NCBI RefSeq assembly: GCF_002287235.1
Contig: NZ_LMVP01000057.1
Location: 1-47,673, forward strand
DNA: 47,673 nt
Reading direction: 5' to 3'
From: Methanosarcina spelaei
GTDB taxonomy: Archaea > Halobacteriota > Methanosarcinia > Methanosarcinales > Methanosarcinaceae
The position numbers were made by a program, and so were the translations under genes. Shown one piece after another: positions 26,271-35,106 of this stretch. Position 1 is the first letter of the stretch. The number at the start of each line of letters is the position of its first letter. The notes beneath the pieces are model-generated. The model was not told where the DNA came from, searched no databases, and saw nothing but the letters and a program-made list of their open reading frames with translations.

Positions 26271-26963
26271 GATTTACTACAAAAACATAAAATTTTAAAA
26301 ATTATCCAAGGAATCATTTTAAGCAAGTTAGTATGATTCTAGACTTACTAATCGGGATTAACTTACTTATTTTTGCTCCCAAGATTATTCTTCTTTGTCA
26401 AATTTATCTTTCTCTGTAAAAGTTTTATTCCCAGCTCAGGATCTCTTTTGGATCCAGGCCTACGTTGCGTAAATTTATAATTCGATTTTCTAATATGTCA
26501 GAACTTATGGTAGTTGCATTCCTAATTCTTTTATTTCATTTATTTATCTATTTTTCAGGAAGTCATATCAGATGCTCTTTGAACTTCTGACAAAATTTAT
26601 TTCAACACAAAGGCTTTTATCTTTTGTAGAAATCTTTTACTCGGGGTAGCTAAAATTTGGTTGTTATTAAAAAAAATGAGCCTAAACAAGTTTAAAGTTA
26701 ACACTAAATATGAATAACGATATACCTAAGCTTTTGAATTAAAATTAAAGGTATTTTTCATGAATGAAATTTTTTATGATATAGTTATAAATAAAACTTC
26801 TACTGAGAGATCAAAACTTGAGCCAAATGATCAGCATTCACAAGGATTTAAATTTCGGGCTAGAATAGTTAGTCTGGTCAAGTCGTAAGAAAAACTTTCT
26901 TGTAAGACTATTTTCAAGACTTCTTTCACTGAAATTCTTTAAAACGGATTCTTTTAAGGTGAT
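26271..26963. other. Intergenic region before the first flippase gene
   Basis: About 690 bp, AT-rich. Apart from a doubtful 42-codon frame (26760-26888), no gene, repeat or clear promoter was recognised. Confidence 0.5.
26760..26888 (+). CDS. Possible 42-residue protein, unsupported by homology
   Basis: An ATG at 26760 lies 8-9 bp after AAAGGT and opens a frame of 42 codons with an ordinary, mildly basic composition (MNEIFYDIVINK at the start). It ends 75 bp before the flippase gene and could be a leader peptide, a gene remnant or chance. No relative was recognised. Confidence 0.2.
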   Translation: MNEIFYDIVINKTSTERSKLEPNDQHSQGFKFRARIVSLVKS

Positions 26964-28433
26964 ATGATGTCATATCAAAAGTTTGCAAAGGATGTTGGTT
27001 TTATCGGGACAGTTCAGGTACTTACAAGCCTGGGAACTTTCTTCTTACTTCCGATAATCACAAAAACCCTTGGAACATACGACTACGGACTCTGGGCTCA
27101 GATCAATACCACGGTATCTCTCATCTCTCCTCTTGCACTGATGGGCCTCTCTATGGGTTTTGTCAGGTTTTTATCCTCTGAAACAGAAATAAAAATAATA
27201 AGGGAAGCAGTATATTCCATTCTCTTTTTTGTAACTATAGCCGGTCTGTTTGCCTCATTTTTACTCTATATGTTTGCTGAGCCCCTTGCTACCTTCGGTT
27301 TTAAAGATCCTCATGCAACTTATTTTATTCAGGCAGGTTCCCTTTTAATCCTCCTGAGTGTAATTGAGTCAATATCTCTTTTTTATTTCAGGATTTTCAG
27401 ACAGATTCAGATATTTTCTTACTTAACCCTTTTTGAAACGTTTGGAAAATTATTTTTTATTCTCTTTCTTCTTAAAATGGGGTATGGGCTTCTTGGCGTA
27501 ATTGCGGCTACTCTACTTGTGCAGGGCTCCATTTTTTTAATTTCTCTTCTGATGATTATATCACAGATTGGATTCGTAATCCCTCGGTTTACTTACATAA
27601 AAGAGTACTTGCAATTTTCTCTACCGCTAACTCCCAATTCACTTATTAGATGGATTACGGAATCTAGTGACAGATATATGGTTACTTATTTTCTCGGTCT
27701 TAGAAGCGTAGGCGTATATTCGGCAGCCTGTTCAATTGGCAGTCTTATACAACTTTTTGTAAGCTCTCTTCAGCTCATTCTTCTTCCCGAGTTATCAAAG
27801 CTATTCGATGAGAATAAAACGGATGAAGTAAGAATTTATATGTCTCATTCTCTAAGATATTTCCTTCTTATCTCAATTCCTGCAGTTTTCGGGCTCTCAG
27901 CTCTTGCGAAACCTTTGCTTGGGATCCTTACAACTGATGATTTTCTTTCGGGTTGGTTTGTAATTCCTATTATTGCTTTTTCCGGTCTTCTGGCAGGAAT
28001 CTTCCAGATATTTGTCAATACAATGCTCCTTATCAAGGAAACAAAGACTACGACCTACATCAATATTGTTGCAGCAGTTTCGAATGTATTGATCAACCTT
28101 CTGCTGATACCTTCCATTGGAATTGTTGGAGCTTCACTTTCAACCTTATTCTCCTACTTTTTAATGGCTGTGCTTTGTATGCATATTTCCTTAAAACACT
28201 TTAAACTTGATTTTTATCTCCATGATATTGTAAAAAGCGTTCTGTCCTCAATAACTATGTATCTCTTTGTTTCCTACTTCGTTATCTCAAGCATCTTTGA
28301 ACTCTTTGAGATTGCAGTTATGGGTGTACTTATTTATCTGGTTATGATGTTTTTAATAGGCGGATTCACCGACCACGAACTTTCTTTAATACGAAGGTAC
28401 TTATTCAGAGCCAAAAGCGAGGTCAAGCAGTAG
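26964..28433 (+). CDS. Wzx-type polysaccharide flippase (MATE/MOP superfamily), copy 1
   Basis: A 489-residue membrane protein with about 14 helices and the typical O-antigen flippase opening (GFIGTVQVLTSLGTFFLLPIITKTLGTYDYGLWAQI). The segment SLPLTPNSLIRWITESSDRYMV near residue 215 matches the second-half signature of the family, and LLPELSKLFDE lies near 275. Such proteins flip lipid-linked oligosaccharides across the cytoplasmic membrane. ATG 26964 is preceded by AAGGTGAT. It lies between the disaggregatase and the UDP-sugar genes. The second flippase at 38546-40018 is only distantly similar, so two different lipid-linked glycans may be exported. Confidence 0.88.
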   Translation: MMSYQKFAKDVGFIGTVQVLTSLGTFFLLPIITKTLGTYDYGLWAQINTTVSLISPLALMGLSMGFVRFLSSETEIKIIREAVYSILFFVTIAGLFASFLLYMFAEPLATFGFKDPHATYFIQAGSLLILLSVIESISLFYFRIFRQIQIFSYLTLFETFGKLFFILFLLKMGYGLLGVIAATLLVQGSIFLISLLMIISQIGFVIPRFTYIKEYLQFSLPLTPNSLIRWITESSDRYMVTYFLGLRSVGVYSAACSIGSLIQLFVSSLQLILLPELSKLFDENKTDEVRIYMSHSLRYFLLISIPAVFGLSALAKPLLGILTTDDFLSGWFVIPIIAFSGLLAGIFQIFVNTMLLIKETKTTTYINIVAAVSNVLINLLLIPSIGIVGASLSTLFSYFLMAVLCMHISLKHFKLDFYLHDIVKSVLSSITMYLFVSYFVISSIFELFEIAVMGVLIYLVMMFLIGGFTDHELSLIRRYLFRAKSEVKQ

Positions 28434-28492
28434 TTTTACCTTCATTTTCATACTGGTCGACAAAAAATTGTTTAAGAAAAATGGAATATAAG

Positions 28493-29452
28493 TTATTCTA
28501 CTAAGTTTTTATCAAGTAATGCTCTTGCTGTTTCTCTAATGCTTCTCTCTGATGTATAGACCGGTTTCCAGCCCAAATTTTTCATTTTTTCAATCCCTAA
28601 TCTCATTCTTGGCACATCACCTTTCCAGCCTCTATTCCCTCCGGTATAGGTAAATTTGACATTAGAAAGACCTATCTCTTCTATAACAGCCTTTCCTATC
28701 TCTATGGCACTGATAGTGTCCTCGGAGCCGATATTAAATATATTTACTTTTTCTTTACTGTTCTTAATTACAAACAATATTGCGTCAATGCACTCTAACA
28801 CATGGAGGTAGGATTTTTCTTGCTTGCCATCGCCCAGGATTTCCAGTAAATTAGAGTTTTTTCGCAGTTTCTTTACAAAGTCAACCGTAATTCCATGTGT
28901 ACTACGTGGGCCTACAATATTTGCGAAGCGAAATATCCAGGCCTGCATATCGAAAGTATGAGAATATGAAGTAACTAAGGCTTCACAGGCTAGTTTTGAG
29001 GCACCATAAAGAGATATAGGAATAAGAGGGCCGTAATCTTCTGGAGTAGGCATAATGCTCGCTTCCCCATAAACTGTCGAGGTGGAAGTAAATGCAATTT
29101 TTTCATTATTGTTTTTCCTCATTGCTTCCAGAAGATTGTAGGTCGCCATAATATTCTGATTTAGGTGAATTCTTGTATCGGAGGCTCCAAGCTTGACATC
29201 AGGATTTGCAGCTACATGAAAAATAAAATCAATACCTTTACAGGCCTTCTCTATCGCCTCCTGGTTAAGCAGGTCTCCTTTTATCAGGGTAAAGTCCGGG
29301 TTTTCAAGATGTTTTTCTATAAATTCCATTTTTCCTGAACTCATATTATCAAAAACAGTGACCTGGCTTCCTTTTTCTACAAGGCGGTCTACAAGGTGGC
29401 TTCCTATAAAACCGGCTCCCCCTGTCACAAGTATTTTATTCTTTGCAGCCAT
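28493..29452 (-). CDS. NAD-dependent UDP-sugar epimerase (GalE/GNE-like, SDR family)
   Basis: A 319-residue extended short-chain dehydrogenase. The NAD motif TGGAGFIGSHLVDRL is at the N-terminus, TSTSTVYGEA holds the catalytic serine/threonine near residue 125, and YGASKLACE supplies the Tyr-x3-Lys pair near 150. RFANIVGPRSTHG and SYLHVLECIDA follow in the substrate domain. Family members interconvert UDP-Glc/UDP-Gal or UDP-GlcNAc/UDP-GalNAc. Next to galU and a UDP-glucose dehydrogenase, a UDP-GalNAc or UDP-Gal supply role is likely, but a related dehydratase or decarboxylase activity is not excluded by sequence. TTG 29464 extends the frame; ATG 29452 is preferred because it places the glycine motif near the start. 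It is divergent from galU. Confidence 0.85.
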   Translation of the reverse strand: MAAKNKILVTGGAGFIGSHLVDRLVEKGSQVTVFDNMSSGKMEFIEKHLENPDFTLIKGDLLNQEAIEKACKGIDFIFHVAANPDVKLGASDTRIHLNQNIMATYNLLEAMRKNNNEKIAFTSTSTVYGEASIMPTPEDYGPLIPISLYGASKLACEALVTSYSHTFDMQAWIFRFANIVGPRSTHGITVDFVKKLRKNSNLLEILGDGKQEKSYLHVLECIDAILFVIKNSKEKVNIFNIGSEDTISAIEIGKAVIEEIGLSNVKFTYTGGNRGWKGDVPRMRLGIEKMKNLGWKPVYTSERSIRETARALLDKNLVE

Positions 29453-29652
29453 GGAAAATACCAAACAGTCTTTCTTTCGATTAATACTCTACTACTATGT
29501 CTTAAAGTGGTCAGAAAATACTTTTATTTCTTTCCCTATAGATGGGATGAGTAAATAACCGGAGAAAATTAAAGATTCTCTGGTTAATAAGTATTTTTAA
29601 CCCAACTGTATGAACAACCGTTTCATAGAATTCTTTTATCGGAGAGTTTATT

Positions 29653-30549
29653 TTGACCGTTAAAAAAGCGCTTATTCCAGCGGCTGGCCTTGGGACCCGT
29701 TTCCTACCTGCCACCAAATCAATGCCAAAAGAGATGCTTCCTATTATTGACACACCTGTGATCCAGTATGTTGTAGAGGAAGCTATTGCCTCAGGAATTG
29801 AGGATATAATCATTATTACAGGCAGGGGGAAACGGGCAATTGAGGACTATTTCGACGATTCTCCTGAACTCGAAATGCATCTTGCGAAAAAACATAACAG
29901 TGAACTTCTACAACTTGTCCGGGACGTTTCCTCTCTTGTAGATATTCACTACATCCGCCAGAAAGAGCCCAATGGGCTCGGAGATGCGGTTCTCAGGGCA
30001 GAAAAACATATTGGAAATGAACCTTTTGCCGTGCTTCTCGGGGACGATATTATTGTGAATGACAAGCCCTGCACTGCCCAGCTCATTGAAAATTATGAAA
30101 AGTATGGTAGATCCACACTCGCAGTGGAAGAAGTTCCTTATGAAAAATTAAGTAGCTACGGAATTATAAAGGGTAAGCCTCTTAATAATTCCCTCTACGT
30201 ACTTGAGGACATTGTCGAAAAACCGTCACCTGAAAATGCTCCCTCCAATCTGGGAGCAATAGGTCGCTATGTTTTCACCCCTGAAATATTTGACTGTATT
30301 AAAGAAGCCGGAACAGGGATAGGAAATGAAATCCAGCTAACCGATGGGATTCGGGTTCTTAACAGGTCGCAAATGATCTACGCATGCAGGTTCAAAGGAA
30401 AAAGATTCGATACAGGAGACAGGTTAGGGTACGTGAAATCAATAGTAGATTTTGCTCTTGAGAATGAAAATCTTAGAGAAAACGTACTTGAGTACTTAAG
30501 AGAAATTCTAGTCGCGGTAGAGGAACCTTCAGACAAATCAGACTTATAA
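29653..30549 (+). CDS. galU: UTP-glucose-1-phosphate uridylyltransferase
   Basis: A 298-residue nucleotidyltransferase that makes UDP-glucose from UTP and glucose-1-phosphate in the cytoplasm. The signature KALIPAAGLGTRFLPATKS lies at residues 4-22 and is followed by PKEMLPIIDTPVIQYVVEEA. GLGDAVLRAE and LLGDDII mark the nucleotide and metal sites, and EKPSPENAPSNLGAIGRYV is the sugar-binding segment. Length and order match bacterial GalU closely. The start is TTG 29653, 6 bp after GGAGAG. It is convergent with the UDP-glucose dehydrogenase gene, which uses its product, with 72 bp between stops. Confidence 0.95.
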   Translation: MTVKKALIPAAGLGTRFLPATKSMPKEMLPIIDTPVIQYVVEEAIASGIEDIIIITGRGKRAIEDYFDDSPELEMHLAKKHNSELLQLVRDVSSLVDIHYIRQKEPNGLGDAVLRAEKHIGNEPFAVLLGDDIIVNDKPCTAQLIENYEKYGRSTLAVEEVPYEKLSSYGIIKGKPLNNSLYVLEDIVEKPSPENAPSNLGAIGRYVFTPEIFDCIKEAGTGIGNEIQLTDGIRVLNRSQMIYACRFKGKRFDTGDRLGYVKSIVDFALENENLRENVLEYLREILVAVEEPSDKSDL

Positions 30550-30621
30550 AGGCAGTTAGAGGTCAGTAAAGTTAAAATATATAAATTTGTGTAAAAAAAA
30601 GGAAATAATTTCTGCCGGTTT

Positions 30622-31905
30622 TTACCAGCAGAGCCCCTCACAATCAATATTTTTCGCTTTAATTATCCGCCTTCCATCAATTACTATCTTTTCTTTCATG
30701 CCTTCAAATTCAGAGTCAAGTTGCTTGAACTCATCCCATTCTGTCATTACAAGGCAAGCATCAGCACTTTTAAGAGCGTCTTTAGCTTTCTCGGAGTATT
30801 CAATTGTTGGAAAGATTCGCTTCATATTCTCGGTTGCCATTGGATCGTAAGCGGAAATCTCTGTTCCTAATCTTAGAAGTTCAGCAATGACAGGGATAGC
30901 CCTGGACTCCCTTATATCATCCGTATCGTTCTTAAAAGCAAGCCCAAGGACTGCAATCTTTTTGCCTGCAAGGCTTCCTATTTTTTTCTGGAGTATTTCG
31001 GTCATAAGAATTGGCTGTTTTTCGTTTACTGCAATTACCGATTCTAGAAGATCTGGAGAATAACCTATTTCTTTTGCCTTCCCTATAAGTGCTTTTACAT
31101 CTTTTGGAAAACAGGACCCTCCAAATCCTGCTCCAGAATTCAAAAACCTTGGAGATATTCTGGAGTCCTTACCTACAGCTTCCATAACCTCGTAGGTATC
31201 AACATTTAACCTTTTGCAAATATTGCCAATTTCATTAGCAAAGGATATTTTGGTTGCCAGAAGGGAGTTATTTGCATATTTAATCATTTCCGCTGTTGAT
31301 AGACTCGTGCGGGTGACCTCACATTTAAAGGTCCGGTAAAGTTCCGAGACAAGATCTCCAGACTTCTTGTCAATTGCTCCAACAACTATTTTATCAGGAT
31401 GCATAAAGTCGTAGACGGCTTTTCCTTCTCTAAGGAACTCGGGATTCATTGCAACTCCAAAATCTTTTCCGGCTATTTTTCCTGAAATTTCTTCAAGAAT
31501 AGGAAGGACAAATTTTTCAGTTGTCTCGGGCACAACCGTGCTTTTAACAACCACTACATGGTATCCCTCTTTCTTTGCCAGTACTGCCCCTATACTTGCT
31601 GTTGCTGCACGAACAATTGAAAGGTCTATGCTTCCATCTTCTGCGGAAGGAGTTCCTACACAGATAAAGGAAATGTCCGTATTCGTGATCGCATATTCAT
31701 AGTCAGTGGTTGCAGTGAGACTTTTTCCTGCATACTTTTGCAAAAGCTCTTCAAGTCCCTCTTCATATATCGGAGAAATGCCTGCATTTATCTGATCCAT
31801 CTTTTTCTTGTCGATATCTACGCAGACTACTTCATGCCCGACTTCTGCAAAACATGCGGCGGTGACTGAGCCCACATATCCTGACCCTATAACGGAAATT
31901 TTCAT
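30622..31905 (-). CDS. ugd: UDP-glucose 6-dehydrogenase
   Basis: A 427-residue enzyme that oxidises UDP-glucose to UDP-glucuronate with two NAD+. MKISVIGSGYVG is the N-terminal NAD motif; VVVVKSTVVPETTE lies near residue 120. The catalytic cysteine is in GFGGSCFPKD near residue 257, and GLAFKNDTDDIRESRA in the C-terminal domain is typical of the UDP-glucose-specific group, which separates it from the WbpA/WecC-like copy at 1245-2678. The frame is open to 31950, but ATG 31905 lies 8 bp after GAGGT and gives the classical start. Together with galU it provides glucuronate, a known component of methanochondroitin. Confidence 0.94.
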   Translation of the reverse strand: MKISVIGSGYVGSVTAACFAEVGHEVVCVDIDKKKMDQINAGISPIYEEGLEELLQKYAGKSLTATTDYEYAITNTDISFICVGTPSAEDGSIDLSIVRAATASIGAVLAKKEGYHVVVVKSTVVPETTEKFVLPILEEISGKIAGKDFGVAMNPEFLREGKAVYDFMHPDKIVVGAIDKKSGDLVSELYRTFKCEVTRTSLSTAEMIKYANNSLLATKISFANEIGNICKRLNVDTYEVMEAVGKDSRISPRFLNSGAGFGGSCFPKDVKALIGKAKEIGYSPDLLESVIAVNEKQPILMTEILQKKIGSLAGKKIAVLGLAFKNDTDDIRESRAIPVIAELLRLGTEISAYDPMATENMKRIFPTIEYSEKAKDALKSADACLVMTEWDEFKQLDSEFEGMKEKIVIDGRRIIKAKNIDCEGLCW

Positions 31906-32135
31906 AAATTTGAACCTCTTTATTGAGAATTGGAGAGTAATCAATTCCAATTCTTATTTATTTTTTGATAGGAACTCTTTCCAGTTCCACTCTGGAAATT
32001 GTCAATTTATATAGTTTTCTGTGCCAAGCTCCTAATAATTCTTTACATGTTTATATAGTTTAAAGGTTATACCTTGTATAGTTAGGATTTGATACATGTT
32101 TGTTGATTCCTTACAGAAATTTTGGGGATTTTATA

Positions 32136-32414
32136 ATGTTTTCAATACTTGGCCTGGGTACAGAGTTTACAGCGGGGAATTCTCTTCCATATTTAGGAAT
32201 CTGCTTTCTTTCAACGGATTTTGGAATCCCTGTATATTATCGGGTAACGGTTGCGGGACTAATTGCTCTTGTGGGTATGAAAGAGATGTTGCTGGCCTCC
32301 AGAGAAGAAGATGAGTTTTCTGTGGATTCAATGGATATGGGGATTTATCCTCTTGTAATATGCTTTATTGCTAGTTTTCTCTTTGCAGGCTTCAAGATAA
32401 TTTTCTCAAAGTAA
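32136..32414 (+). CDS. Small two-helix membrane protein, paralogue of the one at 6159
   Basis: A 92-residue protein with two or three hydrophobic segments: an N-terminal one (about 1-25), one around VAGLIALVG (about 37-48) and a C-terminal one (about 72-90) ending FKIIFSK. It shares spaced residues with the 87-residue protein at 6159-6422, notably KEMLLAS and MGIYPLVICF against RDFLPAS and MGIIPLMFSF. ATG 32136 lies 7 bp after GGGGA. A TTG at 32100 would extend it by 12 residues, without a better ribosome site. The gene is alone, upstream of and divergent from ugd. The function is unknown. Confidence 0.6.
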   Translation: MFSILGLGTEFTAGNSLPYLGICFLSTDFGIPVYYRVTVAGLIALVGMKEMLLASREEDEFSVDSMDMGIYPLVICFIASFLFAGFKIIFSK

Positions 32415-32749
32415 TCCTCTTAAAATCTACAAATAAATTTATAAAGTGCTTTTTTTCCTTTTAATAAGTCTATTTTTTTGTATAAATTAAAAAAGCTAAA
32501 TAACTTTTATTTTTTACTTTTGAGAATATCCTGTCTATATTTTTCAACACTGAAAGTTCTAGTTATCTTAGTTCAGTAACTATGTTTTCCATAATTATTT
32601 ATCCTTGAGCCATTTATCTTCTAATCATAATTTAGTCTGTTAATACCTTTAACTGAATTAAAAAATGAATTTGATAGGGGCACTAATAAGGGGATCTTCA
32701 GCCGCTGGAGAAGAATAGTTATTATTTTTAAGGTAGAACGAGGCGGGGA

Positions 32750-32766
32750 GTTCTATCTGATAGAAC
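32750..32766. promoter_or_regulatory. 17-bp perfect dyad, operator-like
   Basis: GTTCTATC-T-GATAGAAC is a perfect 8-bp inverted repeat with a one-base centre. A half-site TAGAAC also occurs 16 bp earlier in AAGGTAGAACGAGG. It lies 230 bp before the DUF354 gene and 200 bp before its TATA-like box. It could bind a dimeric regulator or be a chance palindrome. Confidence 0.35.
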
Positions 32767-32960
32767 AGTTTGAAATTGGGGTTGGGTGAAAACCAGGATT
32801 TGACTGAACACATTTGTTAAAGTAAGAGAGAATAAAGCAGGAAAATTTTCTGATTTGTTGATATTAATTTGTCTCATATACTTTCAAATCAGGTTGGGGG
32901 TTAGTTTCCGACCTCTCAATTTCAAAAGACTACTCGAACAGACAGACTTTCTTTCGGTGT

Positions 32961-32976
32961 ATTATATATTATAAAA
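32961..32976 (+). promoter_or_regulatory. TATA-like promoter box for the 33000-38367 gene run
   Basis: ATTATATATTATAAAA ends about 24 bp before the TTG start of the DUF354 gene. Initiation some 25 bp downstream of a TATA box would leave a leader just long enough for the GGAGTGA ribosome site at 32988-32996. Confidence 0.5.
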
Positions 32977-32999
32977 AGTATTAATTGGGGAGTGAAAAG

Positions 33000-34073
33000 T
33001 TGAGAGTTCTTGTCGATATAGGGCATCCAGCCCATGTTCATTTTTTTAAAAACACTATATGGAGTCTTGAGAAAAAAGGGCATCAAGTAATGGTAGTCTC
33101 GCGAGACAAGGATGTAGTAATAGAGCTCTTGAACGCTTACGGAATTCAACATACTGTTTTGAGTAAAGTAAAACCAGGAAAGATCAATTTACTTGAAGAA
33201 TGGTTTATAAGAGAGTTTAAAACTTTTAAAATTACCCAACATTTTGATCCTGATATTTTTATAGGTATCCTTTCTCCAGCTATAGCTCAAGTAGCCTGGA
33301 TACAGCGAAAAAGATCCATAATTTTTAACGACACCGAACACGCAGTATTGGCGCAGAAGTTAACCTATCCCTTCTGTGACATAATCTGTACTCCTTCATG
33401 CTATCTAAAAAATGAAGGACGAAAACAGATAAGGTATTGTGGATATCATGAACTGGCTTATCTTCACCCATCTTATTTTACTCCTCGTCCTGAAATTCTG
33501 AAAGACATTGGGGTAGAAGAGGGGGAGCCTTTTACAATCCTTCGCTTCGTTTCATGGGGTGCGCACCATGATGTAGGCCAACATGGAATCAAAAATAAAG
33601 TAGCACTTATTCAGGAAGCCGAAAAATTTGGAAAAGTGTTCATAACTTCAGAAGGACCCCTGGAAACAGAGTTTGAGAAGTATAGAATCTGGGTCTCCCC
33701 AGAAAAAATTCACCACTTGCTCTATTATGCCACTCTATATGTAGGTGAAGGAGCAACGATGGCTGTTGAGAGTGCAATTCTGGGAACTCCATCAATTTAT
33801 ATCTCCACTCTTGCAGGAACGATGGGGAACTTTTCTGAACTCGAGAAGAAATACGGTTTACTTTTTAACTACAGTGATTCGCAATCTGCCCTTACAAAAA
33901 TTACAGAACTTTTCAAAGATTCGGAACTTAAGAAAACCTGGAGCCTGAAAAGAGCTGCTCTTCTCAGGGATAAAATCAATGTTACAGAGTTCGTGGTCAA
34001 ACTCATAGAAAGTCTTCCTGAAAAAAAATCTGGACTTTCTTTATCTTCGGTTTCGGATGAGTCTTATGTATGA
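33000..34073 (+). CDS. DUF354 family protein, GT-B glycosyltransferase/epimerase-like
   Basis: A 357-residue protein of the archaeal and bacterial DUF354 family. It starts with RVLVDIGHPAHVHFFKN, a characteristic opening. A middle segment FNDTEHAVLAQKLTYPF near residue 110 and a C-terminal YVGEGATMAVESAILGTPSIYI near 250 resemble the sugar-nucleotide binding loop of GT-B transferases and UDP-GlcNAc 2-epimerases. The biochemical role is not established. TTG 33000 lies 5 bp behind GGAGTGA and gives MRVLVDIGHPAH; the frame is open to TTG 32985. It is the first gene of a plus-strand operon and overlaps the next gene by 8 bp. Confidence 0.85.
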   Translation: MRVLVDIGHPAHVHFFKNTIWSLEKKGHQVMVVSRDKDVVIELLNAYGIQHTVLSKVKPGKINLLEEWFIREFKTFKITQHFDPDIFIGILSPAIAQVAWIQRKRSIIFNDTEHAVLAQKLTYPFCDIICTPSCYLKNEGRKQIRYCGYHELAYLHPSYFTPRPEILKDIGVEEGEPFTILRFVSWGAHHDVGQHGIKNKVALIQEAEKFGKVFITSEGPLETEFEKYRIWVSPEKIHHLLYYATLYVGEGATMAVESAILGTPSIYISTLAGTMGNFSELEKKYGLLFNYSDSQSALTKITELFKDSELKKTWSLKRAALLRDKINVTEFVVKLIESLPEKKSGLSLSSVSDESYV

Positions 34074-35106
34074 ATTACTGAAGAAAAATCAGGATTTATG
34101 GGATCTTTTCACCCGAAAAGAAGAGTATTATCCTGAAAAGCTGGATAAACACCAGCGTTTTCTTTTCTCTGAAAAATATCTCCAAAACGCTTCTGAACCT
34201 GAGGTATCCAGATATCTTATAGAAAATGGGATGCAGGTTGAATTCCCTGAAAATCAAACATTTGCTGTTTGTTTGACTCACGATGTAGATGATATTTACC
34301 CACCTCTTTCCCATAGCTTGTTGTCATCAGCTTACAGTTTTAAACAGTTAAATTTTAAGGATTCTGCAAATCAGTTACTGTGGAAACTGAGGGGAATAGA
34401 CTACTCTCCTTACCTCAATTTTTCTAAAATTATGGACATTGAAGCCAGTTTTGAAGCAAAGTCCTCTTTTTATTTCATTACTTCAGAAGTCGATCCAATA
34501 AGATTCAGGTATGATATTGAAGACATAGAACATCATTTGGGAGAAATTTTAGACAGAGGAGGGGAGGTTGGTCTTCACGGAGGTTACTATTCATACGACA
34601 GTCCTGAAAAAATAAAAAAAGAAAAACAAAGACTTGAAGCCGTTCTGGGTAAAAAAGTAATAGGTTTTCGTAATCATTACCTAAGGTTCAAAACTCCAGA
34701 TTCCTGGGAAATACTTACAGATGCCGGTTTTAATTATGACTCCACTTTCGGGTACTATGATTGTGCGGGCTTCAGGAACGGAATGTGCCATCCTTTCAGT
34801 CCATATAACCTTGACACAGGAAAAGAAATAGATATTCTCGAAATTCCACTTGTCGTTATGGACGTTGCTCTTTTTGCTACTTCAAACTCTTTCGAGGAAG
34901 CCTGGGAGCACACAAAAAATCTGATTGATACTACAGCAAGCTTCAACGGTGTTATTACACTGCTATGGCATAATTTCGTATTTGGTTGCAGTTTCCGAAA
35001 CGATTGGGTAAAGTTGTACGAGAAGGTGCTTCAGTACTGCTTCGACAAAGGAGCCTGGATGACAAGCGGAGAAGAAATTTTCAGGTGGTGGGCAGATCGA
35101 AACTGA
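34066..35106 (+). CDS. Polysaccharide deacetylase-like protein, second full copy
   Basis: A 346-residue protein homologous over its length to the product of 142-1188. Shared motifs: MYELLKKNQDLWDLF at the start, CLTHDVDDIYP (first metal motif) near residue 70, VGLHGGYYSY near 165, GFRNHYLRFKTPDSWE near 197, CAGFRNGMCHPF and LLWHNF near 298. The residue after HGG is tyrosine here and histidine in the other copy. ATG 34057 exists, but ATG 34066 sits 5 bp behind GGATGA and aligns with the starts of both relatives. It overlaps the stop of the DUF354 gene and its own stop lies inside the next gene's frame, so translation is coupled. The substrate is unknown. Confidence 0.85.
   Translation: MYELLKKNQDLWDLFTRKEEYYPEKLDKHQRFLFSEKYLQNASEPEVSRYLIENGMQVEFPENQTFAVCLTHDVDDIYPPLSHSLLSSAYSFKQLNFKDSANQLLWKLRGIDYSPYLNFSKIMDIEASFEAKSSFYFITSEVDPIRFRYDIEDIEHHLGEILDRGGEVGLHGGYYSYDSPEKIKKEKQRLEAVLGKKVIGFRNHYLRFKTPDSWEILTDAGFNYDSTFGYYDCAGFRNGMCHPFSPYNLDTGKEIDILEIPLVVMDVALFATSNSFEEAWEHTKNLIDTTASFNGVITLLWHNFVFGCSFRNDWVKLYEKVLQYCFDKGAWMTSGEEIFRWWADRN

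Larger units (their letters stand above)
32415..32999. other. Intergenic region before the DUF354 operon
   Basis: About 585 bp, AT-rich, without a supported gene. It holds a T-rich stretch after the small gene (GTGCTTTTTTTCCTTTT near 32447), the dyad at 32750-32766 and the promoter box at 32961-32976. Confidence 0.55.

Noticed and set aside
34066-35106. The Tyr for His change after HGG as evidence that this deacetylase copy is inactive
   Set aside because: The position does not match the second histidine of the classical HSxxH motif with certainty, and all other motifs are intact, so inactivity cannot be claimed.
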